DNA from: Duganella rivi
GTDB taxonomy: Bacteria > Pseudomonadota > Gammaproteobacteria > Burkholderiales > Burkholderiaceae_D
DNA length: 64,000 bases
Assembly (NCBI RefSeq): GCF_009857435.1
Contig: NZ_WWCK01000006.1
Coordinates: 173,029-237,028 of the forward strand
Reading direction: 5' to 3'
Position numbers and translations under genes: made by a program. The notes beneath the pieces are model-generated. The model ran no database searches, was not told the DNA's origin, and was given only the letters and a program-made list of their open reading frames with translations. Each line of letters opens with the position of its first letter. Positions within the stretch are counted from its first letter, which is position 1. Shown here piece after piece: positions 6,855-14,549 of the stretch.

Positions 6855-9553
6855 TAGCCGCCGAAGTGGTAGTTCAGCTCTATCCAGCCTTGACGGCCAA
6901 CCGGGCTGAAATTGCCAACCGGGTAGTAAGGCCAGCCGGCGCTGCTATCCGCTTTCACTTGATTGAACACGTTGTTCAGCGCCACCGACACGGTGGCGCG
7001 TTCGTTCAAGCGGTACACCACGCTGGCGTTGACCAAGGTGGTCGGCGTCTGGAAGGCGGTGCTGGCGGCGTTAGGTACTTTGCCGTAGCGCTGCACGAAC
7101 AGAGTGTTCGACCATTTCGCGACGTTCCAGGTCACGCTGGCGTTCAGCTTATTGCGCCAGTCGTAGTTGGTCAGGTCTTGCAGGTCGTCGACCAGTTCAT
7201 CGCCGGCGAACTGGCGCGAGTGCTTGTTCAGCGTCTTCGAGAAGTTAGCCTTGGTGATGAAGTTGCCGTAGTCCTTGGTGCGGAACACGTACTTACCCGA
7301 GATGTCGATGCCGTCCACGCTGGTCGATGCCGCGTTGATCGGGTTGACCAGGATCTGCTTGATCTCGCCCGGCTTGTTCAGCGCATTGTCGGCGTAGCGC
7401 ACCACGCGCGAAATCGCATCGGCGCACGTTGGCGAAGTCAGGTCGCCCTTGACGCGGCAAGCCGCTTCGTCGCGCAGCAGATTATCGGCGCTCAGGTTGG
7501 TGACCAGGTCGCTGATCTTGACGTTCCAGTAATCGACCGTCACATCGAAGTCCGCGCTAGGCGACCATACGATACCGAGACCGCTCGAACGGCCCTTCTC
7601 GGAACGCAGATCCTTGCTGCCGGTCTGCACATAGTCGGCGCCCGGCGAGTAGTTGGCGAACTCGCAGGTGGAGATCGGCTGGCCGGACTTGGCGCAGCGG
7701 TAGTAGTCGGTGGTCGACGAGTAGTAACCGGTGCCGCGTGCCTTGTAGATGTAGTTCATATCCGGCGCGCGGAAGCTGGTGCCGTAGGTACCGCGTACCA
7801 GCAGTTGCTGGACTGGGCGCCATTCCACGCCGCCGTTGTAAGTGAACTTGCCGTCGTTGCGGCCGGCGAAGCTGTAACGGTCGTAGCGGCCGGCCAGCGT
7901 GGTGTTTACACTTTGCAGCACAGGGATGCTGAACTCCGCACCAGCGGCATAACGCTTGCGCGTACCGGCAGTAACGTCAGCGCCGGTCGCGGCGTTGAAG
8001 TAGCCTTGGTTGATGCGCGCATCCGGCTCATTCGAGAAGCCTTGCTTACCCAATTCCGCCACCGTCGCCAGTTTCACCGGGCCGGCTGGCAGCGAGAACA
8101 GATCGCCGTTGGCGGTCAGGCTCAGGGTGTTGGTCCACGACTTGTCATTGCTGACCGAGTTATCGGTGATGCTGTCGAATTCCTGCGCAGTCAGACGCTT
8201 GGTCAGACGGGCCGGATCCGGTGCGTAAATCGCCACGCCGTTCTTGTCCACGCCCAGTTGCGGGCCGAGGAAGAAGCTGTCGATATTCGCGCGTGCGCGT
8301 GGACGATGGTCTTCGCTCTTGTACAGCGAAGCGGTGTAGCCGGCTTCATAGTTCCAGGTAGTGCCCGGGATGACGCCGCGCGCACCGAACGACACCGAGC
8401 TGGCTTGGTCGTCCCAGTAGCGGTTGTAGCGATCCACGCCGCCCATTTCTTCCGGCGAGATGTAGCGGTTCCATGCCTCGTAGGCATTGGTATTCTGATT
8501 CCAGAAGTAGGAATCGGTCAGCGAGCGCGAAGTCCACGATGGGCCGCGCGTGTTGTTGGTGCTGCGGTTCTGGCCATACAGGGCTTCCGCGTACAGCGTG
8601 GTTTCAGGCGACAGCTCATAATTGGCGCTGCCGAACAGATTCTGGCTGCTGTTCTTGGTCTGCGTGGTCCAGTAGGTCGGGCCGACTTTCGGGCTGGCGC
8701 AGTAGCTGCCTGCTTTCGCCGTGTACTTGACGGTGCTTCCGCCAAACAGATCGCCCAGCGACGAGCAAGCGTCGCCCAGGTCGACATACTTGCCGGTGCT
8801 GACGTTCTTGCGGCCGAGGATAGAGGTCGGCGCCACGCCGGTTTTCGAGGCCATGAAATCACGGTCGGCGCTCCACAGCGGATCGCGTTCCAGCAGCTCT
8901 ACGCTGAACAGGGTGTTGAGCTTATCGAAGCTCTTGCCGCCGGTGACCTGCAAGCGCTTGTCGCCCGCACCGCCGCGCGACGAGGTGCCGGCTTTGACGT
9001 TGACATCCACGCCTTCGGCTTGTTTTTTCAAGATGATGTTGACCACACCCGCCACCGCGTCCGAGCCGTAGACGGCCGAGGCGCCGCCGCTCAGGATCTC
9101 AATGCGATCCACCACGCTCGATGGAATATTGGCCAGATTGGTGAAATTGACCGTGCCTTCATACGCGATCGGAAAATCGGCCATGCGGCGGCCGTTCAGC
9201 AGCACCAGCGTGTGATTCGGGCCGAGGCCGCGCAGGCTGATGGCGTTGGCCGATGGCGTAAAGGTATTGCCGTAATCGGCGCCCTGCACAAAGCCGCTGT
9301 TCTGGGTTTGATTGGACAGCGCATCGAAAACGTTGCGGTAGCCTTGCTTGGTAATGTCGTCGCCGGTGATGACGGTAACGGCCGATGGGCCTTCGGTGCC
9401 GGCGCGCGGAATGCGCGAACCGGTGATGACAACAGCGGGCGGCGTGGTCGCCGCCACCGAGTCCTGCGCCAGTACCGAGGTCGGGCCGGCAGCGCCGCAC
9501 AGCAGCGCGATAGCGCCTGCCGCCAGCGGGTTCAATTTAAATGTTGTTCTCAT
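6854..9553 (-). CDS. TonB-dependent outer-membrane receptor
   Basis: 899 residues from ATG 9553, where an AGGA site lies about 9 bases upstream and a clean signal peptide begins (MRTTFKLNPLAAGAIALLCG...VLAQ). The plug domain starts with VVITGSRIPRAGTEGPSAVTVIT, a TonB-box-like entry, and continues through LRGLGPNHTLVLLNGRR and IEILSGGASAVYGSDAVAGVVN. The remainder is the 22-strand barrel. The last strand ends NYHFGG, two residues beyond the usual terminal aromatic. The SGGASAVYGSDAVAGVVNIILKK type is common for receptors of peptides, carbohydrates and other non-siderophore substrates. No partner gene nearby hints at the ligand. Confidence 0.93.
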   Translation of the reverse strand: MRTTFKLNPLAAGAIALLCGAAGPTSVLAQDSVAATTPPAVVITGSRIPRAGTEGPSAVTVITGDDITKQGYRNVFDALSNQTQNSGFVQGADYGNTFTPSANAISLRGLGPNHTLVLLNGRRMADFPIAYEGTVNFTNLANIPSSVVDRIEILSGGASAVYGSDAVAGVVNIILKKQAEGVDVNVKAGTSSRGGAGDKRLQVTGGKSFDKLNTLFSVELLERDPLWSADRDFMASKTGVAPTSILGRKNVSTGKYVDLGDACSSLGDLFGGSTVKYTAKAGSYCASPKVGPTYWTTQTKNSSQNLFGSANYELSPETTLYAEALYGQNRSTNNTRGPSWTSRSLTDSYFWNQNTNAYEAWNRYISPEEMGGVDRYNRYWDDQASSVSFGARGVIPGTTWNYEAGYTASLYKSEDHRPRARANIDSFFLGPQLGVDKNGVAIYAPDPARLTKRLTAQEFDSITDNSVSNDKSWTNTLSLTANGDLFSLPAGPVKLATVAELGKQGFSNEPDARINQGYFNAATGADVTAGTRKRYAAGAEFSIPVLQSVNTTLAGRYDRYSFAGRNDGKFTYNGGVEWRPVQQLLVRGTYGTSFRAPDMNYIYKARGTGYYSSTTDYYRCAKSGQPISTCEFANYSPGADYVQTGSKDLRSEKGRSSGLGIVWSPSADFDVTVDYWNVKISDLVTNLSADNLLRDEAACRVKGDLTSPTCADAISRVVRYADNALNKPGEIKQILVNPINAASTSVDGIDISGKYVFRTKDYGNFITKANFSKTLNKHSRQFAGDELVDDLQDLTNYDWRNKLNASVTWNVAKWSNTLFVQRYGKVPNAASTAFQTPTTLVNASVVYRLNERATVSVALNNVFNQVKADSSAGWPYYPVGNFSPVGRQGWIELNYHFGG

Positions 9554-9842
9554 TGAAGTGGTCCTGATTTGAAAAGGCTGCCACCTTAACAAGTCCGGCC
9601 ACAATACTGAACGAATGATTTCTTACTAGCTTATTCATTTATGCACTATTTAGGTGCAAAACAAAAAGACATGGGATTACCCCAGTCATAGTCAAGAATG
9701 GACGCGACTACTTCGGAGAGTCCGGAGACCTACTCGCCATCGCCGACACCGGTTCTCATTGGCCAGCGATAACCACCCGTTAGGACTGCTGCCAACAACC
9801 TAAGGGCGAAAGACCGTTTCCGCCCCACAGCGGACGGAAGTT
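9554..9842. other. 289-bp gene-free stretch at the edge of the cassette-like island
   Basis: The right end (9554-9660) is AT-rich and probably carries the TonB-receptor promoter. The left end holds a degenerate relative of the repeated site (CTCATTGGCCAGCGATAACC near 9755-9775), the short inverted pair CGTTAGG (about 9779-9785) and CCTAAG (9799-9804), and a hairpin CCGCCCCACAGCGG at 9820-9833 just behind the stop of the first island gene. No ORF with a ribosome site was seen. It may be the remains of a lost cassette. Confidence 0.4.
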
Positions 9843-10241
9843 TTAAAAGAGCGCTAGCGCTTTCTTGCATGTCCCACTAATTCCAGTCTTAGCTTTCCAA
9901 GAACCATCCGCATTATTGATTCGTTGTGTGAGCGTGAGAGCGCCACTATAGCGATTCAGAAAACCTTCATAATCACTGTTTGTTGCAGCTTGAAAGCCGA
10001 TGCCAATCTCGCTGGTATTGGTAACGTTATAGGTAGTATCGAATCCTGGTGCACCGAAAATTTTTACTTTTTTCTCTGTTACTTCAATGTACATTCCTCT
10101 CGTTGGCACATCCCGCAAATCAGCCGATGTATAGTCAGTGTAAGCTCCATCACACTGAAGCTTAATTACGCTTGGATTTTGTCCAAATCCGGCCAGCGGG
10201 AAAATCAGAATAGAAAACGCGAATATTCTCTTGATAGCCAT
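9843..10241 (-). CDS. Small exported protein, unknown function
   Basis: 132 residues with a short signal peptide (MAIKRIFAFSILIFPLAGFGQ) and a mature part containing two cysteines (LQCDGAYTDY and GISGTCKKAL), probably one disulfide in the periplasm. The body is predicted mostly beta (YIEVTEKKVKIFGAPGFDTTYNV, FLNRYSGALTLTQRIN). I do not recognise a family. Ribosome site GAGCAAT sits just before the ATG. Its codon use and base composition are clearly lower in GC than the flanking core genes. It is the promoter-distal member of the same-strand island 9.8-14.4 kb. Confidence 0.6.
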   Translation of the reverse strand: MAIKRIFAFSILIFPLAGFGQNPSVIKLQCDGAYTDYTSADLRDVPTRGMYIEVTEKKVKIFGAPGFDTTYNVTNTSEIGIGFQAATNSDYEGFLNRYSGALTLTQRINNADGSWKAKTGISGTCKKALALF

Positions 10242-10269
10242 ATTGCTCAGTAGTTTCGATTAGGAACGT

Positions 10270-10297
10270 AACTGTCCATTATTGGCCGGTTGCTATC
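10270..10297. repeat. Island site M7 (TTATTGGCCG core)
   Basis: The plus strand reads AACTGTCCATTATTGGCCGG followed by TTGCTATC, directly behind (and touching) the stop codon of the YunG-like gene. It aligns with the other island sites on the TGGCCG core. Confidence 0.5.
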
Positions 10298-10709
10298 TAA
10301 AGGATATCGTCGGAATGATTTTTTAGATAGCCCCGAACCCGTTCTAACAGCAGCGTACAGCGTAGTATCGTTGCTTCGCTATCATTCAATTCTTCGCGCT
10401 TGACGACCTTGAATTCTTGAACGATTGAGCCGGCCGCAAACTGCTGCCAAGTTAGATCAATATGGTACCAGTCCTCTCCGATAAGAAGTCCATTCCAGAA
10501 ATGGGTCTCTAGTGCTTCTCCAGTCCATACATTCCCCTTAGGATCTCTGTCTTGGGATAATAATGCTGCACCACCTTTGACGTAGGATAGCATTGGCCTA
10601 AGGCGGGATTGCCCAACTGTTCCGCTTCAAAATAAGCGGTTTGCCTGTCCCAGGAAGCAGCGAGCGCATCTCTAAGGCGAAGCATAAAATCTTGAGAATG
10701 ACGTTCCAT
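10297..10709 (-). pseudogene. YunG-like protein, disrupted by one frameshift
   Basis: Two overlapping frames together give one protein. The first (10709 down) reads QCYPTSKVVQHYYPKTEILRG; the second continues NVWTGEALETHFWNGLL and WYHIDLTWQQF. This order (GQCYxTxxVVQxYF...EILR...HxWN...DLTxxQF) is the YunG-family pattern as I remember it. The frames join at the G-run on the minus strand (CCCC at 10534-10537 on plus), so adding one G would restore a ~137-residue protein. The cause could be a real 1-base loss or a homopolymer assembly error. YunG-family function is unknown. It lies in the low-GC island and is followed by site M7. Confidence 0.7.
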
Positions 10710-10736
10710 TGTCCGCTCGATCTATAGTCTCTTATC

Positions 10737-10766
10737 GCACAGGGCAGCTATTCGCCGTTAGCGAAC
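10737..10766. repeat. Island site M6 with adjoining palindrome
   Basis: The plus strand reads GCACAGGGCAGCTATTCGCC then GTTAGCGAAC. The core AGCTATTCGCCG aligns with the other sites with one change in GGCCG. It overlaps a perfect palindrome GCCGTTAG / CTAACGGC (10754-10776, 7-base loop) that also contains the restored stop codon of the gene behind it. Confidence 0.5.
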
Positions 10767-10768
10767 AA

Positions 10769-11163
10769 CTAACGGCTGGTTGCTCCAATCGCTTTCGAAA
10801 TAAGGACGACAGCTTTAAAGTTGCTGGGAGGCATCAAGCATCCCGTCCACGGCCCAGCCGCTGAAGGGGTCTTCACCGAATACTTCAACACGTTGTCTTC
10901 GCCTGGCCATTGCTTTCAAGAACTGGTGGCCGGCGGAACTGGGATTGATAGAACTGCACAACTTCACTGACTCCTTCATTGACGCCAAACGCTTGCCAGT
11001 CGATATGCAGAGGCTTGCCAGAAGCTTCGCCTATAACATGTTCATCACACATTAGCACAGCACTAGGTGGTATTTCCTTCCCGCCGACTCTATCCAATGT
11101 CTCGGCAATAGCTATGCAGCTTATATGAACTGCAACCAGTAGGAGGAACAATTTCTTATTCAT
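10769..11163 (-). pseudogene. Small exported protein with probable C-terminal frameshift
   Basis: The intact frame runs from 11163 to a TGA at 10885 (92 residues) with signal peptide MNKKLFLLLVAVHISCIAIA and a VLMCDEHVIGEASGKP segment. Just before that stop, another frame takes over with protein-like sequence (WPGEDNVLKYSV, GPWTGC, PPSNFKAVVLISKAIG) and ends at TAG 10769-10771, exactly at island site M6. Every neighbouring gene ends at such a site, so I infer that the longer frame is ancestral and a 1-base shift occurred near 10898-10916. If that is wrong, the feature is simply a 92-residue CDS at 10885..11163. Family not recognised. Confidence 0.5.
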
Positions 11164-11233
11164 TCTGAAAGCTCAGTTTTCATCTCGAGCGGCGGCGGTG
11201 AGTCTGCGATCTTCCCACACGAGGTATGATAGA

Positions 11234-12388
11234 TTATCCACTGCCTCGGGTACCTTTGCGTAACGCCTTCTTTTCGTAGTTGGGGTCGATTTCAGATATG
11301 GGACGCAGCTTCAAATCAAATGGTTTGAACTTCCCTTCAAATTGAGCCTCGCCAGGTACTCGCGCCATATCACGCCAATAGCTTGGCTCAAGTTTTTCAT
11401 CATTCGATCGGGGCCTGATCACGCACCTTGCAATTACTTCTTTGCAGGTCTTATCAAGGAGGTTTACGCTCTTGAATTTGGTTGCGCACGCAGATAACAG
11501 ATGGAACATAGCCGAAAGAGCCGCCGTCACCTCATCAAGGTCAGGCTGATCACCTCGATGAATAAACTCATTACGTGCCTTTCGAGCCTCATTTAAATAA
11601 CGGTACGTTTCAACTCTCAAAATCTCCTTTTGAAATAAAAGCTCGATCCGTGCAGAGGTGGTCCAAACCCTGTAATCCTTCAAAAAGCTACTACGATTTG
11701 GAATCGAGTCGCCGTGAGCTTTGGCTTCCACCTCATCCCGCCAAATCTTACTGACCAACTGCTCAACGCACGTCCACAAACAGGTCAGCGCCTCTGCAAG
11801 CGCGCCCGCAACGTAATGGGTTGTACCCGCAAGTGCCACCTCGTGACTTATAGGCTCACTCTTAGAAAGGATATTTCTCCCACGTTTGATTGCCCTTTCG
11901 AGAGCCGCGAGAGTAATAGGCTTCCGATCGAGAAGCACGATATTATCGCTGATGCTTGCCGTCTTATCTCTGAGCGCAAAGTGTAATGCTGTATTTCTGC
12001 TCCGACCACCATGCAGCCGGGTATATCCCGTATTAAACAACCAGCCGGAACATATATCAGACGGAGCCGCTCCTTCAGTGTAGATGCCGCCAAGGAGCAT
12101 CTCGAAGAAAACGCGATTGAATATCTTGAGCGCCTTTCCTGGTTCTGCGAACTCAGGAAGAGCTGGCATTGCCAAGCTCCCATCAAAGCCTACCAACATC
12201 ATGTATGGGGCGACATTTCCATCAATGAACCCACTAGCCCTATTGAGCTTCAGATAATCGTACGTTCGGCGATTTATGTCTTCTAGCGTTGGCCGCCATG
12301 TGTCACGACCATCCTTTCCTATTAGCTTCAGCGGCCCGCTTACTGCCATAATCAAGGGTACTCCCTCGGGATTTGAAGATTTGTTCAT
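11234..12388 (-). CDS. HEPN-like domain protein, unknown function
   Basis: 384 residues, no signal peptide. The C-terminal half is helical and contains R272-N-E-F-I-H277 (context LNEARKARNEFIHRG), which fits the R-x4-6-H catalytic motif of HEPN domains, many of which are RNases in toxin-antitoxin or defence systems. The helix before it (EALTCLWTCVEQLVSKIWRD) resembles the first long helix of Apea-type HEPN proteins. The N-terminal ~180 residues match nothing I recognise. No nucleotidyltransferase partner lies next to it. It is the largest gene of the low-GC island, and the only one without a clear GGCCG site behind its stop. Confidence 0.55.
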   Translation of the reverse strand: MNKSSNPEGVPLIMAVSGPLKLIGKDGRDTWRPTLEDINRRTYDYLKLNRASGFIDGNVAPYMMLVGFDGSLAMPALPEFAEPGKALKIFNRVFFEMLLGGIYTEGAAPSDICSGWLFNTGYTRLHGGRSRNTALHFALRDKTASISDNIVLLDRKPITLAALERAIKRGRNILSKSEPISHEVALAGTTHYVAGALAEALTCLWTCVEQLVSKIWRDEVEAKAHGDSIPNRSSFLKDYRVWTTSARIELLFQKEILRVETYRYLNEARKARNEFIHRGDQPDLDEVTAALSAMFHLLSACATKFKSVNLLDKTCKEVIARCVIRPRSNDEKLEPSYWRDMARVPGEAQFEGKFKPFDLKLRPISEIDPNYEKKALRKGTRGSG

Positions 12389-12485
12389 GGGGGCCTATTG
12401 CCGATCTACAAGGTGTCGATCTAAAAGAATACTGGGGCAGAAATCAAGCCACTTTGGGCGCTCGCCTAATCACCTTAAAAAATTG

Positions 12486-12512
12486 TGACCGTCGGCTACT
12501 GGCCGTTAGCAC
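12486..12512. repeat. Island site M5
   Basis: The plus strand reads TGACCGTCGGCTACTGGCCG then TTAGCAC, with the last bases in or next to the stop codon of the 12512-12796 gene. It is nearly identical to M4 in CCGTCGGCT(T/A)CTGGCCG. Confidence 0.6.
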
Positions 12513-12796
12513 TACTTCCACATATAGGAAGCACCACGCACTAAATTACTAATCGCGGCTTCACTAAGCCAAGAATATCGTGCCCTCAATGCAGCGTTTG
12601 CCAATTCTGCGCCGGACTCAAAGCTCGGCTGAATCCAATGGGTAGAAGAGTTGGCCTCCTGCCAAACTTCCTCAACAAGAGCGGCATTTTGTACCGTAAG
12701 CCCTTTTGCAGCTAACGTTTCAAGAACATAAGTCCATGGTCTGGCCCACTCGGAGAACTGTTCAAGCGCCTCATTGACTAGCTGATTGCTGCTCAT
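12512..12796 (-). CDS. Small cytosolic protein, unknown function
   Basis: 94 residues from ATG 12796 (MSSNQLVNEALEQF). An upstream in-frame start would place the first codons inside repeat site M4 and is less likely. The protein is helical and Trp-rich (FSEWARPWTYVLETL, EVWQEANSSTHWIQP), without membrane segments. Not recognised. It is flanked on both sides by island sites (M4 upstream, M5 downstream), the arrangement expected of a one-gene cassette. Confidence 0.6.
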   Translation of the reverse strand: MSSNQLVNEALEQFSEWARPWTYVLETLAAKGLTVQNAALVEEVWQEANSSTHWIQPSFESGAELANAALRARYSWLSEAAISNLVRGASYMWK

Positions 12797-12815
12797 GTTT
12801 TCTTTCAAACGTTTC

Positions 12816-12846
12816 ACGTCCGTCGGCTTCTGGCCGCTAGCGAACG
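12816..12846. repeat. Island site M4
   Basis: The plus strand reads ACGTCCGTCGGCTTCTGGCC then GCTAGCGAACG. Its right end overlaps the stop codon of the 12837-13319 gene. This is the best match to the island consensus GCTTCTGGCCG. Confidence 0.6.
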
Positions 12847-13319
12847 ATTTTGATATCGGATGAATCCCAGTCTTCCATGACCATGAAGCCTTGGACTATT
12901 CCCGCAGCCTCATAGATATTTGACGCAGCGTCGAGAGCAAAAGACAGCGGAAAGATTTCATCCGCGCTTTTTCCTAGCACGGCATATGACGACTCAATGT
13001 AAGTCCGTGGCGGCTCTAAACAACCAAACCAGAATGACACTTGTCCGTTATCCGTAACTATAGCTGGCTGAATGCTCCCCAGGTCACAGCTGCCAAATGA
13101 TCCTGGTGAGAGATACCCATACATTCTCGTGCCATCTGCTAACGTAAATCTCGCTGCTGCGACGAATTGCCCGGCTAAAGCGTCATCCAGAATGCTTGGA
13201 CTTGCGGGCCTAACCGTAGCTTCATCTTGGCCTTCGATGCCTTCCTCATCAGACGCATACTCCCAAATGGGAGAAAGCTCTAGATCAGAAAGCGTAAGGT
13301 CATAGACTTGTTTTCGCAT
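12837..13319 (-). CDS. Soluble protein of unknown function
   Basis: 160 residues beginning MRKQVYDLTLSDLELSPIWE. It is acidic, with an EYASDEEGIEGQDEATVRP segment and a beta-rich remainder (FTLADGTRMYGYLSP, VSFWFGCLEPPR). No signal peptide, membrane segment or known catalytic motif is visible. AGGGC lies before the ATG. Proteins starting with this L-S-D-L-E-x-x-P-x-W-E-Y pattern occur as orphan genes in many proteobacteria as far as I remember, but I know of no function. Lower GC than core neighbours; flanked by sites M3 and M4. Confidence 0.6.
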   Translation of the reverse strand: MRKQVYDLTLSDLELSPIWEYASDEEGIEGQDEATVRPASPSILDDALAGQFVAAARFTLADGTRMYGYLSPGSFGSCDLGSIQPAIVTDNGQVSFWFGCLEPPRTYIESSYAVLGKSADEIFPLSFALDAASNIYEAAGIVQGFMVMEDWDSSDIKIVR

Positions 13320-13340
13320 CGAATAAAGCCCTATTGTAAA

Positions 13341-13371
13341 GTGGCTGCTTCTGGCCGAATTCAGCCGTGTT
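13341..13371. repeat. Island site M3
   Basis: The plus strand reads GTGGCTGCTTCTGGCCGAAT then TCAGCCGTGTT, with the end at the stop codon of the 13371-13661 gene. It is close to M1 (TGCT-x-CTGGCCGAA-x-TCAGCC). Confidence 0.6.
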
Positions 13372-13661
13372 CACATCTGCCAACCTAAAAAGGCAAAGCC
13401 GAAAAAGAAGTACATCTGGCCTGCAATTATCGGTGCAATTAGCGCAGTGATGCACGCTCCCAGATAAAGACTGCGTTTGGAACTGGCTGCGTTACGAGCC
13501 AGCAGCACATACATCCCGAACGAAAGCAGCACAGGAGACCAGACCACTGCTAAATGCCCTGATAAGTGCGGGGCGTTCGACATATCCAGAGCAAGCAAAA
13601 TTAAGCTTATGACCCCCATCATCGTGAGAGTCGTCACGATGAGGGCGGATACAGCACTCAT
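13371..13661 (-). CDS. Small integral membrane protein, unknown function
   Basis: About 95 residues with three hydrophobic helices (IVTTLTMMGVISLILLAL, AVVWSPVLLSFGMYVLLA, CITALIAPIIAGQMYFFFG). The ATG at 13661 is the first one. An in-frame TTG at 13676 with a GAAAGACG site could add five residues. Not recognised. It lies between island sites M2 and M3. Confidence 0.55.
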   Translation of the reverse strand: MSAVSALIVTTLTMMGVISLILLALDMSNAPHLSGHLAVVWSPVLLSFGMYVLLARNAASSKRSLYLGACITALIAPIIAGQMYFFFGFAFLGWQM

Positions 13662-13693
13662 TTCACTGAATTTCAATGTCGTCTTTCGATATT

Positions 13694-13720
13694 ATGTGGC
13701 CGCTCTTGACCGATACCGTC
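13694..13720. repeat. Island site M2
   Basis: The plus strand reads ATGTGGCCGCTCTTGACCGA then TACCGTC. Its core GCTCTTGACCG differs from the consensus at three positions. It abuts the stop codon of the 13719-14030 gene. Confidence 0.45.
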
Positions 13721-14030
13721 AACCACGATCAACCCATGAGTCTTCGCAGCGAGCATAAACGATCACTGGAAAGTGCTCCATCGATCCGGGCTCGGGAACG
13801 ACAAGGTATTCCTCATCAACCCTAAAGCCCAAGGTAGCTTCAATTTCCGTCACGGCGCAGCTTAAAGCCTCCAAGGCAGATTCAGATAAAACCCCGTCGG
13901 TATAAACGCGAAAACAAATTTTCCGCTCAGATGACTCAAGGTCCAGAGAAATGCTCCTGACCCGTGGCGTAATGTGCGTCAAAAGCGCCACTTGCGCAAC
14001 CGTTCTAAGTTGAGATATTTCTGATGACAT
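13719..14030 (-). CDS. Small cytosolic protein, unknown function
   Basis: 103 residues from ATG 14030, with an AAGAAGAGGAA ribosome site directly before it; a longer frame would begin inside repeat site M1. The sequence alternates strands and helices (VRSISLDLESSERKICFRVY, TDGVLSESALEALSCAVTEIEA, DEEYLVVPEPGSMEHFPVIVYAR), the pattern of a small alpha/beta protein. Its size and acidic character recall orphan immunity-type proteins, but I cannot place it and there is no toxin gene next to it. Confidence 0.6.
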   Translation of the reverse strand: MSSEISQLRTVAQVALLTHITPRVRSISLDLESSERKICFRVYTDGVLSESALEALSCAVTEIEATLGFRVDEEYLVVPEPGSMEHFPVIVYARCEDSWVDRG

Positions 14031-14053
14031 ATTCCTCTTCTTTGTTTGGGGCG

Positions 14054-14083
14054 ATGTCTGCTGCTGGCCGAACTCAGCCACGT
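14054..14083. repeat. Island site M1
   Basis: The plus strand reads ATGTCTGCTGCTGGCCGAAC then TCAGCCACGT. It lies between the 14102-14419 gene (about 18 bases behind its stop) and the ribosome site of the next gene. Confidence 0.6.
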
Positions 14084-14101
14084 CTTTTTGCAAATCAAAA
14101 T

Positions 14102-14419
14102 TTACTTTGCGGGAGTGTCACCAACCATCGAGATGCGATAAAGCGTATCGCTGTAGGGTAGGCGCGCGATGATTTTCGCTTTCGCGGCAACGGCGCCAAG
14201 GGTAACTCCACGGCACAGCAAATTGACGTGACCCATTTCACGTTCGCATATTGCGTCGGGGCTATCGATAAAACTGGTTTTACTGAGCCGAGGAAAAACA
14301 ATCGTCATCCCGGTAGGCAAGCTACCGATGGGTGGAACAATAAAAATCGTGAATTGGGTGTAGATAACTGCAAGGATCGCCACTAAAGCGAGTAGCGGGA
14401 GAACTGTGCGTTTGCGCAT
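14102..14419 (-). CDS. Small membrane-anchored protein, unknown function
   Basis: 105 residues from ATG 14419 (MRKRTVLPLLALVAILAVIYTQ), one N-terminal membrane helix or uncleaved signal, then a ~75-residue external part with two cysteines (AICEREMGHVNLLCRGV). A TTG 45 bases upstream is an alternative start, and neither has a strong ribosome site. Not recognised. It is the first gene of the island in transcription order; upstream lies the terminator of the oxidoreductase gene. Confidence 0.5.
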   Translation of the reverse strand: MRKRTVLPLLALVAILAVIYTQFTIFIVPPIGSLPTGMTIVFPRLSKTSFIDSPDAICEREMGHVNLLCRGVTLGAVAAKAKIIARLPYSDTLYRISMVGDTPAK

Positions 14420-14504
14420 TGTGATTGTGCTGGAGCATTGAAGTAATTGCCCATGGTACAACAATTATCAATAGAAATACTCTCCCTTTATCACAGCGGA
14501 TTGA

Positions 14505-14531
14505 ATGAAAAATGGCCCCGAAGGGCCATTT
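14505..14531 (-). terminator. Intrinsic terminator behind the oxidoreductase gene
   Basis: Stem AAATGGCCC (14510-14518) / GGGCCATTT (14523-14531), 4-base loop, followed on the minus strand by TTTTTC. It separates the core operon from the accessory island. Confidence 0.85.
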
Positions 14532-14549
14532 GGTGGGATGCCTACACGA

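Noticed and set aside
9750..14100. Classical integron cassette array
   Set aside because: No intI gene is in the window, and the repeated sites lack clear RYYYAAC/GTTRRRY core pairs; kept only as cassette-like.
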